DNA of 64,000 nt from Varroa destructor (taxonomy: Eukaryota > Arthropoda > Arachnida > Mesostigmata > Varroidae): the NCBI RefSeq assembly GCF_002443255.2, contig NW_019211457.1, forward strand, positions 1,280,727-1,344,726. The letters are read 5' to 3'. A program made the translations under genes and the position numbers. Each line of letters starts with the position of its first letter. Within the stretch, counting starts at the first letter, position 1. The notes under the pieces were generated by a model. It searched no databases, was not told where the DNA came from, and saw only the letters and a program-made list of their open reading frames with translations. Shown here piece by piece: positions 37,072 to 49,319 of the stretch.

Positions 37072-40000
37072 TAGATTCATATTTATATATGCAAGAACAA
37101 AGATAAACAGATATATTTCTAGGAACATTTCCTTTTAAACAAAAAGCCAATGGCGTCTTTACGGTATTCATTACAAGATACAGTAGTTGCATCCCAGTAC
37201 AATTTCACGATATCAATGTCATTTCAACTGTTACAGTACTTCCTCCTCGCTGTAGCATTCGGCAAGTCGTTGATAAGATGCGATAGTGCAGAAAGGTACC
37301 TCGCAAAGAAATGTCCTCCATGCATAACTTCGTACTTATATTATCATTATTAATTGAAATTATCCTTATAGACATTGCCAGGCTACGCTGATATGGCATA
37401 TTATTTCTCTAGTGAATGAATCGCATACAATTCGTTGATACTGTTCCCGTCCAGGTAATTTTTACGGTTAAAATCTGTAGCCTACCGAATTAGCGCGCCT
37501 ATCGAAGGTTTCCGCCCATAATGTTCACTGATATCGCTCAATATCTGAAGAATGGTTTCACATCAGTGTTAAATGGCAACCTTTCCGCAGATTGTACCTT
37601 GGGTTTTCCTTTTGGGCACTTTGGGCGGTGCTGAAGCACACACTTTCTATTTCATACTACTATTGGTGAGGGTTAAACAATCTAACCAGTATGAAGAGTA
37701 AATTTAGGGGAAAAATGAAGCCTTGTGCGTCCTAAGCCAATAAGTGCTTTTCAATGAGATTTTTTTTGTTGTCCTGCCATTGGGTTCGGTCCTGTTGGGT
37801 TAGGCGGCTTTCAGTGTATCTCACGCAGCTAGCACAAACACGATTTTTCTCAGTCGTTTCTTTCTTTGTACGGTCAATCTATACCACCGAGAAAAACATT
37901 TTTCAACTAGTATCGGGCTAGTTCCTGCCAACTTACACACGAGTGACAGAATTTGGTGATTAATCTTTGTACTAAGAGTATCAAGTATCGAGTGCCAAAC
38001 GTGCTCAGCCTCTTTCTATTGCGAGCTTAGGCTTTTGACTGGTGTGGAATTCTGCGTCTTTCAAAAAGAGGCTTCGGGATTGATGTTGGTTTATTTGAGC
38101 CGTTTTCAACCCAATCAAGTTTTTATTGTTTATTTCGATTCAGTATCTCTACTAAACTCGAATCGTCGGTGTCCAGCATTTTCTGTCAAAGAACTGGCCG
38201 TCTAAGTCATGGGTTGGTTAACTTATTTCGTCTTGCTATTCATTTGGTTCGTCATTCCGACGAGATCACAAAAAAGTGACAAACAAGTTTGTCCGGTGAC
38301 TTAATTTACTATTCGATTTACGCCAAACGTCGTTCGTCCTGCTGGTCAGGAACAGACAAGTTTCTTTTGATTTAGAGATCATGACATCTTCGTGAATTGT
38401 TGTTTCTCTTTATGTGCGTGTGTGCTTATAGGTACGGTGTGTGTTATATAATTTTGTGACTTATGTGAAGTAGGTATGTCATTTAATGCAGCTAATGTAA
38501 AAAAAGACTAGATTCAGCGGTTACTTTATCCTTTATTTCTTTTTTGAAGTGATCAGCTGTCTGAAATTAAGATGACCTTTATCAAATCCCTCCAATATTT
38601 TTTTTATTAGAGGTAGCGTACTGCAAATCCTTAAGTAAATATTAACTTAGTGTAGTACAATGTATAATAAAAGGTGGATTTTTGCTAGCATGGAATTAGT
38701 ATCATAATAGCCAAAAAAGAGTTTAGCCAAAAAGTACAGATAAGGAAATATTATTCCGCCGTAAAGACCAACAATATAGCAACCGTTTCGTTGAAAAAAG
38801 AATCGGTTTTCGACTGAGTTCCTACAAACACACAGTTGTTTCGTGTTAAAAATCTCGCCCTGCAACTGTGTGCGGTCAAATGTATATTGGATATAATCGT
38901 GGTTATAATAGTAGACAGGCGATTAACCAAATACGACAGTTCCTCAAAATGTGATATTTCAGTTTGGACAGACAATGGAAAATCTACACGAGTGATGCAT
39001 GCGTATGGAAATTTGACCTGGAATTTATCATACTGCTGTCACACGCACTGTATATCTTAAATTTCAAATGACGCCATGCCCTGGGGGCTCGCTGTGTCAT
39101 TTCTCTTACTAGAGCCAGCGATGTTTTACAATAAACCAAATGCGTGATAGGATATAAATAAACCATTTCAAAGCCGCTTTTCCCTCTACCTTCAGCTCTA
39201 TGAAGCCACGTTTGCTCGTTTGAAGTAACATGTACATTTTTATCGTATTTACATCACTGATTAACAGACCAATAACGAACATCATTTAATAGTTATACAC
39301 AAGAAAGCTACACAGCCAAATAAGCTCTCGAACATGATTTTTTTTGTATTTAACAAATGCCGACACCTTCAATGCGTTTCCTTTGTTAGCTTCGAACTTT
39401 GTGGTCCTGTCGTCGACGTGAAATCTCGCACATAATCCAGTGCCAAATAAACTATAATCCAGACGATGAAAATCGAATTTCGAACGCTGTGTAATAACAA
39501 TATGCCGAACGATAAAACTACGCAAATTGATATAGGACAAATGTCTATGCTAGTCTGCGTCACAATATAATATCATGTACAAATTCGTGTACCGACTCTG
39601 CATGTAAGCACGTGTTAGATCTGCTAGATATGTATTTTTTGATAGCAGAAATCACTGTTTAGCTGGTTGCTTTCATGGGAGGGTCCCTGTGATGATGCCA
39701 TGGTTACATCTTTGCTTACCAAAATTTAAGCACACGTGATCGCCTAGATTCAAAACCGAACGTAGATACGCTTCGTGTGGCGCTTGGGAGAGCTCCGAGA
39801 AGAAAGACATAGTAAAATGGAATACAGAACCTGGCTAGGACAAAGCCTACAAATAAACTTTTGGCTATTCAGTGCAACGAATATATATAAGAAGGCAACT
39901 GTTTTTGCTATTGCATTGTATTTTAACTATGTCAACACGTTTTATGCATGGTAAATGGAGAAATGGTGGAGAATACGATTGAATCCATTGCTAAGATATT

Positions 40001-42254
40001 CAATGAGTTTAGCCGTACGTACAAGGAAAGCGACTTTTAGTTTATTTTTTTCTATACGGAACAATAGACCGAACTCCTTATTTACGCGTGTAACGATTTT
40101 TTCCACTCAATGAATTCGACTAAATAAATTGACTAGGAATAATGAAAACGATAACATTGTAGACGTATCTTTGGTACCTGGTTGAGGTTCTCTTTGGTCA
40201 TCGAGTTTCTCAGATCGTCAGCCTAGAATTGGGCTCGACCAAAAATAATAGTCTGTCTTCACGAAGGCATTATTGGGTCGAGGAAACGCTATAGTTGGGT
40301 TTTTATTCGATGTGCACAGAACCTCTATGGAACGTATAAGACAAATTCCGTTGCAAGCAAAAAAAGAATGCTTATGTAATCAGAGCTCACTGCGTGGTAA
40401 CTGTTGAATGAAACCGAAGTCGATTCAGTAGTAACTAAAATTCGAACTTTTGCTTCCGTTTACGCTATGATTCTAAGTCCGCAAAGCAATCTTTAGATTG
40501 TCTGAATGTTTTTTTTTTAATCTAATTTTTAATATGAACTTGAACGTCATGAATTCTCATGCGACATGCATGAAACTCGACTCATCACTTTCAACGGCTT
40601 CACAGCTAAAAACATCCTCTACGTCACTCCAGTTACTATATTTTTGATTTTTTGCTATTTTAAAGGACTGTCACCTTGATTCACAAGTTTTGTTAAATCT
40701 TTTTTTTTTCTATTATTGGAATTAATCTGTGTTGTGATGACAAGTTTTTTTTATATATTGCGGTTTATATAGTAATATATATTGTAATATATAGTAATAT
40801 AGTAATTTACTAAATATAACTTAAGCTTAACTTTCGGGAGGAGATGCAAGCTGGATCCGTCTCATCATTCCCATCCTTCAATTGAGGTAGCTGAGTTGTG
40901 CATTAATGATTATTTAATCTTTAAAGAAATAGATAAATTAGTCGATCCATTTATAAAAGCAAAGTTTGTCTCGAGAAAGATAGTGAAACTTCATTTTCAA
41001 TAAAGAGAAACCAGGCAGTATCAGAATCTCGTGCCAATATACTATTTGTTTATAGCTGATGTATCAATGCGAATCTATATTCAATAAATCATATATTTGT
41101 AGAATTATTTTTTCGTACTGTCATTTTTTGTCGTTCTGACAAACTAGTGTCTACACATCTGTATAATGAGTATGTACTCAGCAGCTTAGTAATGGTTATT
41201 TTACAATTATTCCACATCGTATACGCGTTTTTAGCTCTGCAGAAATTGTATGAATTAAAAACAAAGTTTGTCAATTGATTACACTTTTCTAAGAAGTTTG
41301 TATGGCTTTTGTACGAAATTATTATGTTGACACGCCGGTATCGTTATATTGTCCATGGGCTTGGTACTGCTATGAAGGTCAACGACATTTTTCAGATACT
41401 AAATTCTCTATGTTCATTTTCCTACATTCTTTTCTATGGTGTGAAACTTCATAGCAGAACTTTGTTAACGATAACGGTACTTCACTGACATCGAAATGAG
41501 AACTGTGTGTTCTTTTTACAAGTATGCCTCGATTGTAGCGCTATTTCGAGAGCCTTTCGTTGAACCGCAGTCTCTACCCTTGGCATTTTCTGAAGTGTTA
41601 TCATGGCAATCTGTAGAAACGGGCAATTGGCGCTTTGTTGGCGCGTTTATTAAATCCTTGCTTGCCCCCTAGCTCTAATGGTTCAGTCATATGGACTACG
41701 ATGTACCATATAGCCAGCATCTACTGTGAATGACATACTAGTCGCTAGTTTCCAGTAGCTGGATAAAATACCTAATGGAATCGTAATGTCACCGCATAGA
41801 GATAGTTAGGCTTATGGCCTGCTGCGAATACGCCGGCAGTGTTCAACGTTCTTGCGGACACTCTTGATTCCAGCTGTGATCAAATCGTTTACGACTGTGT
41901 AGTAGAAATATTGGCATGTGTGGATGGTACTACCATTGGATGTCTACTACATAATATAGGCCAATGGTTTTACTATAGACGAACTGTTGGCCGTCTTTAC
42001 TATTACAGCAGGAGTGGAATAATTACACTAAAATATTTCACTGTTTGCCCATTAATGTTATGTTACATGCGGTTCAACTGGCCATAAGCTAGTTTGAATG
42101 CCAAAAAAATGTGCCACTGCTAAGAGATAGTTTGAGTTCGTCAGTGACTGCTCTGCTTAACTCCGACTGTTCATAAAGGAACAACCAGAGTTTTTCTGTT
42201 GGTTCACTGTTGATGAACTTTTTTGGATCTTCTTTATAGTAATTAGAGCGCGAG
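37072..42254. other. Gene-free stretch between the intact and decayed MBOAT7-like copies
   Basis: No supportable gene. One small exon-like block (about 37592-37665) runs from an acceptor CCGCAG to a donor TTG|GTGAGG and is hydrophobic in two frames, but no family fits. An AT-rich repeat with TAGTAATATA units lies at 40767-40807. The open frame at 41839-42087 shows no domain. Confidence 0.4.
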
Positions 42255-42705
42255 ATGCAGGATGAGGTCTTCTACGTCACTTTTTTTATCGGGTGTGTCC
42301 TCTTTGGTGCAGCGTGCCTTAACTGGATATGAAGCTTCGTTTGCCATCGTCTCTGTGTTACTGTCCATTAATTGCAAATATTGGTGCGACACATAGTTTG
42401 TTGGTGTTTAAATTTTAGTCCTGTTCGATTATCATATAATTTCCATGTTTCCTAGGTTTGTTTCATGGAGACTACGGAATTACCTATGGAACCGGTAAAT
42501 GAAATATACGTCTGACGGTAGCCGTAGACAATACTGATGATGTCTGAAAATGTTCTATTTAATAGAATAAAATATAATGGTAAACAAAGGTTTCTCTACA
42601 TAGACTTCATGAGTACACCAAGTCTGCGTAGAATCAAACCGACGAGTTCGATGTTTTCAATTAACTAGCCTCTACGACTAATGCTATGCTTGGCTTTTGA
42701 CACTA

Positions 42706-42728
42706 ATAATAATAATATATATATATAT
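42706..42728. repeat. AAT/TA microsatellite inside an intron of the decayed MBOAT7-like copy
   Basis: Several AAT units pass into TA units. Confidence 0.9.
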
Positions 42729-42919
42729 GGTAATATAGCTCTAGCCCAAACGAGTTTAAAGAATTTTTTTCGCCAAAAATTGGCTCATACACTTGCATAT
42801 TAAGTTGAAGACTGCTCGTGAAAAATAGCTTCGGACGGCCCCATTTCCTAGATCTAGCTTTACCTGCAAAGTTATTACTTTGCAATAGTCCATTGGCAAT
42901 TGAAAGGATCACCTTTGGA

Positions 42920-42975
42920 TATTTTCTCAAGTTCCGGTGCATTGACTGTTGCAAGTATTTTCTCAAGTTCCGGTG
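42920..42975. repeat. 20-base direct repeat, 36-base period
   Basis: TATTTTCTCAAGTTCCGGTG occurs exactly at 42920-42939 and again at 42956-42975. It lies in an intron-equivalent part of the decayed MBOAT7-like copy and is followed at once by a hairpin (42980-43033). Confidence 0.95.
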
Positions 42976-42979
42976 ACTG

Positions 42980-43033
42980 ACTCGCTATAGGTGATATGCC
43001 GACTGTAGTACGGCGCTATCCGCTATAGCGAGT
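42980..43033. repeat. Nested inverted repeat (cruciform or hairpin candidate)
   Basis: The outer 11-bp stem ACTCGCTATAG (42980-42990) pairs with CTATAGCGAGT (43023-43033). An inner GCCG/CGGC stem (42998-43001 with 43011-43014) sits inside the loop. Confidence 0.85.
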
Positions 43034-45283
43034 GAGAGATCTGTGTAGCTGATCGAAGTATCAAGTTTGCTGTCAAGTGTTTTTTAGGCAATTTTAAAAA
43101 CGCACTCAACCAATTATTTCGACAAGTTAGGCATCATATAGAGGTTGACTTTTGACTCACTTGAGCATAACATTCGACATTTCGGTGATTTGAATATTGG
43201 ATTTACTGAGCAGAATGTATGTAGATATCTAAAGAAGCAACAACAGATATCGATCGGCAAATGAAGCGTTCCTTGCAATCTTAGAGTAGATGACTCCAGT
43301 AGATGGTTCGATTCTTTAGGTGCAGTTCCATTGCGTTCGTTAAGCGGTGCTTCATAAAATTGGAGCGTGAAAAGATTATGTGTCTACGTTCGGTTTCGAA
43401 GCTGGATCACATCGCCTGTCGTTCCTACGTTTGTTTGAATGAAATTTGTCAAGAAAGACCTTTTCAGTGCTGACACCCGCCAAACCGTGACTAAAACCGT
43501 TGAGACTTTATTCTGTCGCAGTTTTTCCTCACTGGCATCGCACGAACTCTTCCGTAGCCATAGAAGACCCTAGTGCAAGGCAAAAAATAAGACTTCTTTT
43601 TTAATTTCAGATTTCATAGCAAAAATAGTTCCGGTATCATTATCAAGATGATGCTTGTATTAGGAATAGGAGGACCGGAGTCAGAAACCGAAATTTACTC
43701 CGATCTGATATCCTGCCCTGGCAAGAGGCTTAGAAATGCCTCGACGCTCGATATCTGTCATTATGCATTTTCTTTATATTGGATTCTTATGTGGCCTCTA
43801 CTTTCGGAATGAGCAGCGCAAGCAAATTGTTACCTACATAGTTACCTTACGTTCCAGATTACGCAACGCTAAGTTTCGGACAGTGAAAAGAAAATACCCC
43901 TTAGCAGCTTTGGTTTGATTCAAAAAGCGTCGATTTTTTCCTGAAGCATTTCCTAAATGAAGATTTTTTCTGGACAACATGATCTAAGAACTCATATTTT
44001 GCTGGCAAAAAAACCTTTTTTAATAAAATCATTATTTCATTTAAAAAGATGATGAGTAAACCGGTTCGTGTTTGTGTTAGCCTGTGCTTTAAAAAAAAAA
44101 AATTAGAAGAAAAGAGAATTATTAGAAGAATTATTATTATATTATTAGAATTATTAGAGAAAATTAGAAGAAAAAAAGAGTAAAATTATTCTACTCTTAT
44201 TTTTCATAACAGCAGTCTTCGGGCCTACATGAAGGTCATGACAAAAATATAGCAGACAAAATTTAGCAATGACGAAACTTCTTCAAGTCGCGCCTCCTAC
44301 AACTAGCTGCACTCGTAGTATCAAAAACATTCGCACCTTTAGAATCTGCGAAGATGAAGAAACTTCCCAAAAAACATAGCTTTCTCTACATATTCGAATG
44401 AGTTATAGCGATACTGATCCTTCAATAAGTTTGTCTGTTTTAACACAACAACTTTTGGAGTAATGGTTTCTGAAAGAAACAATTCGGTCACGCTGTAAGT
44501 TACTGTTATAATAAGGAAAACAAGATCATTATAGCAACTTGCTATTCCGAAAAAGTTTTTGTTCTGCGGACTGAGTCTTACATTTCATGAGCGATCTATG
44601 CCTGTTTTTCTATTGGGTTATCAAAAACTATATCAACAAGCATCGACTTTTAGATTATCTAGAGCCCCACATTTTGCCCCGTTTCATTTTCTACCCCTTA
44701 TTTCTTCCAGATATATGCTACTAAAGTATGTAGGCTGCCGGTATCGCCTCTTCACTAGTTTTATTCTAGCCGAATCTGGTTGAACCGCGGCTAATGGAGG
44801 CATACCCCAAATATTGGAAAAATAGTAGCGGTGAGGGATACAAAAACAGGAACTTACAGAAAGCAGCAGTAATAACTCCGAATGCGCCGCAGGAGACTTG
44901 CATGAAACGGCTTTCGATGCAGCGGCTCATTGACTCTAGCAATAAATTATGGTTGGTCTAATACTAAAGCTGTATGCTTTCTGAGTTAGGATAAATTTTC
45001 GGCCGGCCATCTTACCCCTTTTAGCTCTGAAATTTTTCCGAATTCTGATACTACGGAAAACGGTCAGCCTCGTAGCCACTCAATTTCCCGCTCATTGTTT
45101 ATTGCATAGGGTAGGATTTTTCCTCACGTAGGAGATCCTTGTACTTTCTCATTCCTCAAACGGAAATATTACTAAGGTTTTTCCATACAAGATAGCGAAT
45201 TTTTAAGACGTCTATATTCTCCAGTAATAACTAATCATAACAATACTACTTATTCTTTCAATATTATCAGCATAAATTTTTGT

Positions 45284-45322
45284 GGGGGGGCGGGGGGAGG
45301 GTCTGCTTCAAGTTTCGGGGGG
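45284..45322 (+). other. G-quadruplex-type G-rich tract
   Basis: Runs of seven, six and three G separated by single bases (45284-45301), followed after 15 bases by a fourth run of six G (45317-45322). This meets the usual four-tract description only with one long loop. It stands out in an AT-rich region and lies just before the exon 6 remnant of the decayed acyltransferase. Confidence 0.75.
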
Positions 45323-46060
45323 ACGATACGCGAGCAGAACGAGACAGTGTGGTATTGGCTGATTCGTCCCTTTGAGCAACACAAGCGCTCGCGTCGCAAT
45401 GACATTTATCATTAGTGCCTTTTAGCATGATTAGTCAACAAGGTTAGCGATTGATATTGTCTGAGGACAGAACTACGCCTTCTGTTAAAAAAAACGGGTG
45501 CCTACGTAAAATGCAGATTCAACCGTTTAAAAACTTCATCCGATCTGTGCTCTTTGAATATGAAATTCTCATGAATTCTTTGTAACGAGTGCTATTTAGA
45601 TGGGTTAAACTTGCTGAAAGACAGCAATATTGCTGTTGTTTACGAAGACTGCCGTTGAAAATGATGAACAAGTTGTATTGGTTCCTTTCATTATTGTTCC
45701 TCCTATTGTCTATCCTATTGTTCCTCAAGTTTGTGTTTATTTTTATTTATATTATCTTGTATATATATACAATGGCGTTCTTTCAAATGCCCAAAGCCCA
45801 AGTCGTTGATCACTTCACAAGTATGCCTCTGTCGTTACTTTTGACGAGGCTCTTCTATAGGATTCTATTTGCCCAGCTGGAGATGACAATTCTCGTTTAT
45901 TTAACCCTGCGTGCGTACGTATTGGTGAGAGATCTATCGATACCATAAAACTCTCTATTTATTTGGCCATTTGATCTGTATTTGCGTCTTATTGTGGTTT
46001 GCGGTCAGTTCGATCAGGAGATTCGAAGTAGAATATCGAAGATACATATGTATTAAGCTG

Positions 46061-49000
46061 TCGCGATTCAGCAGCGGTAAAACGGGTGATTGTTGATGGA
46101 CTTTCGTGATCTAGACTGACATTTTCGTGGTTTTTAATTGGTCATATGAGATAGGAATTTCTGAATGATAAGGTATCAGCCTCGTTCAATTCGAGTCTTC
46201 TATTCGTAGGCTAGGTGTGGATCAAGCTGCTCACTAAATATCCAGTCTCTGTTATTTTTTGTTTATATCTACCAAGCATTGTTCGTCGCTATTGTGTGTC
46301 CGAAGTGTCTCGGGTTCAAAGACTTACTAGGGAGAATCTAACGGAGTATTAGCCTTTATTGACCAACAACTTTTAATAAGTTTTTCCAACCAAGTGCTCA
46401 CTCTTATTTTTTTCAGACCGATAAAATTGCTTTGACATATATTTATGATTGTTGTAGCTTATTCAGATAAATATATTATGCGTTATTTAGTTGCCCGTGT
46501 GCTGATTATGCCGATACATTCGTATCTCACGAGCAACTTACGCAATTTTCCTTCGTCACGGATTTAACGCATTCAAACTTCGCGGGCTCACCGTGTTTAA
46601 ATTTTGCGGGTTTAATTTCTGAATAATTAAATAGTTTATGCTTGCCTAGTAGGATTTAGTTTTCCACGTTGATCCTATTTATATCCGTACACAATTCATT
46701 AGCATTCGGGTAATAGCCTGCTTTTAGAGCAAAGCCTAGGCGCCATTCCAGTACTCGAAGGTTTATTATACAGCATGACTCAGGGCCAATCCTTAAATGG
46801 AAATACATATATAAGATTGACAAAACGTTTCTCTTTGGTTTATCTGCACAAATCATTCACATAAATCGACGTTCGATTTCCCTGTCCAGATAACCTAACC
46901 AATGCCTGATGGTGCGATGTATTATATTCGGGACGGCCTTAGCAGAACACGAAGTCTTTGCTACCAAATATTACCTTCGTGGCCCGTCGACAGTTAAAAG
47001 TGGCAGCGGAAAGAACAGTATTAGGGCCCTTTCCACTAGAGGAGTCCACTTTGGTATAGGCTTCAGTAGCGTTAACGGGTTGTACCGTGCGCCAGCAAGA
47101 CGCTTGCTAAGATGGCGGGGCGTCGACGAAAATAACGACCATACGAGGTATACGCCAGAAAATTACAAAAAAATTGGATATTGTGTTATAATTTACAAAC
47201 AAGCATGAAGGGTATTCCGTATTACTCAACGTAATCCGAATATTTTTTCAATCTTTATATTGGTGAGGAACTGCATCGTCTGCACGTGACGTTCGTGAGC
47301 TCATGGATGAATACTACCAGAATAACCGAAGGACGACAAACCAGTATTAGTTGTACAGCAGTCAACATTGCTGTATGAACTTTGAGTAAGTACTATAGAA
47401 AAGGTCTAGGTAGGGTACAGCAGATGATATGTATAAGTTGTTTTAATCCGGTTTCATCTTTTCTTTAAACTGTATTGAGACCTCAGCCGTTAACCTTTGG
47501 TCCCTCGCCACTTATCGAGAAGAATGCAGATTCTTTTGCCGTAAAATCTTTGGCTTATTCCCAACGAGAATTGTCGGAAGCCAACTCCGCAAAATTTGTC
47601 TGTCCTACATTGATCAAGCAAGCCATACCGTTGGAAAGTGAAGCTCGACGATTACGTTAAGTGAGGACAAACATCTATGCCCAGCTAGGAAGCATTTTCT
47701 TCATCCTCAAAACTCTGTGTAGACAACCTTGTGCCTTCCTTGATGGGCAAAAAGTCTTTTCTCATCAATTGAGCTGTTCGATCATCAAGACTTTTTATTG
47801 GAGGTAAAAAAGAGACCACGCCGTCAGAAACAATTTTATACGGACAATATGTTTCTGTCTAAAACCATGTTTCAGACCATTGTCCTCGAGCACAAAACGA
47901 AGTATATCTTAACCCTCTCTCGAATCTTACTCGCTCATCTCTCGTGTTATTTAGTAGGCATATGTGTTACTGCAGAATTTTCCATGACTTTTATCAAGAA
48001 GGCTGAGTCATCGTTCCGTTGACCGATCTGATATGCCTAGCGTGATGCAGTTTCATGTTAGTTTACTTGGCTTATATTAAGCCTACTTTTAGGTTTTTTG
48101 TGTGTTAGTCATAATGGGCAGACGACTCAAAGTGCGTCACACCTGTTAGATTATTTCCAACTAATAAGCAACCTCATGATGATTTGAAATGAATTTCTTA
48201 CTTAGTAATTTTCAATGCTGTCTATTAAAATGTTTTGTCTCTAGCATTTGCCAGTGATCATATAACTAAACTAATATAAGTGCTTAACATGAAGAGTACG
48301 TGGAATCTTTTGTTTGAAAATCATAGTAATCACCAACGAGTCTTCCAGAAAATTTCATTTTTCAAACAAATCAAATTCGAATTGAACCAGGATTAAGAGG
48401 TAACTTTGCTTTCTATTATAGACTAGTTACAAATATGATGATGAGCTATGATATGCTATTAAATGCGAGGAACACCGATTAATATTTGTAAGATTATGTC
48501 ACGCGATTCTGTCCATTGTTCTATAAAAAACTACAATTTGTGCTTTTACCCCCAAAAGGGTAAAGAACAAGAAAAGTGTACCGTAGCAGTTGTTAGGTGC
48601 TAAACTGTCGTATCAGAGTTAAACGAATACATTATGTCGTCTGAGCAGTTTTGTACATTTGCACTGGATAAAGTTCAAATGTCTCAGAGGTAATGTAACA
48701 GTGCGAAATAAATCGAGCTTCAAAACGATTGATATTTCTTTAGGTTGAAGATTTAGAATCTACTTGCTTACGCAATAGATGATTCACACCTCGGACTTCA
48801 TGCTACAGCTCTTTCTCGATGTAAAAATGAATGTTGAACTAGAAACAAGTTGTGTTTCTATATTTCAACATGCATTCAATAGGCACGATTACATGGTTTT
48901 AGTTTAGTAGCATTAGGTTACATAGCCATAGTCGTTTTTGTTTATGTCGAAGTATTTGTTTACTTAAACCGTCAAAGTATTATCGCAATCAAAATACAGA

Positions 49001-49319
49001 TTTTAAGGATTCCATGGCACCCGTTAGCAACATCCAACAGCTATCCAGGTCACCGAACGAAAACATGCTGTCTGTCGCACCTTCGAAAATTCACCTTAAC
49101 GACGAACAAATTTAGGATAGCTTTTATATTTTCTTGAGTCTGATTTAATAAATTCGAGCTAAATAGCCTCGAAACTTCTGTAATGCAAATTAGGTTTCAG
49201 TTGGCTGCTCAGGATTCTTGATGCTGCGTCTGCATAAACTTGGAGCACTAACGCAACGACGAAACATAACAAGTCCAATATAGTACAGCATTTACTTCTA
49301 CAAACGGTTCTGTTTCGAC
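46061..49319. other. Gene-free stretch before the RING/TRAF-like array
   Basis: No supportable gene. A 99-codon frame at 46909-47208 has a protein-like middle (GPSTVKSGSGKNSIRALSTR) with a donor-like GAG|GTATAC, and two overlapping frames at about 47475-47660 are open. None carries a recognised domain or a partner exon. Confidence 0.4.

Larger units (their letters stand above)
42255..46060 (+). pseudogene. Decayed tandem copy of the MBOAT7-like gene
   Basis: Exon by exon this mirrors the intact gene at 33320-36926. Exon 1 begins with ATG at 42255 (MQDEVFYVTFFIGCVLFGA) but its donor is lost and a TGA follows. A short exon 2 end may lie near 42456-42494 (ending CG|GTAAAT). Exon 3 starts at 43611 after TTTCAG, keeps DICHYAF and, one base out of frame, YIGFLCGLYFR, and its donor GT is gone. 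The end of exon 4 (FHERSMPVF) is near 44584-44613. Exon 5 starts at 44711 (AESG) and is cut by TGA and a frameshift before the GEGY segment. Exon 6 traces (NETVWYWL) sit at about 45330-45430. Exon 7 (YRILFAQLEM) is at about 45775-46060 and shifts frame before LFGHLIC. The window's many stops, shifts and lost donors rule out function. Confidence 0.88.

Noticed and set aside
42703..42966. 87-codon minus-strand frame with repeated LRKY segments
   Set aside because: The repetition comes from the 20-base direct repeat, and the C-terminus is translated microsatellite (YYHIYIYYYY).
47475..48022. Several overlapping open frames of 60-75 codons
   Set aside because: No splice context, domain or paralogue supports any of them, and frames of this length are common by chance in this window.
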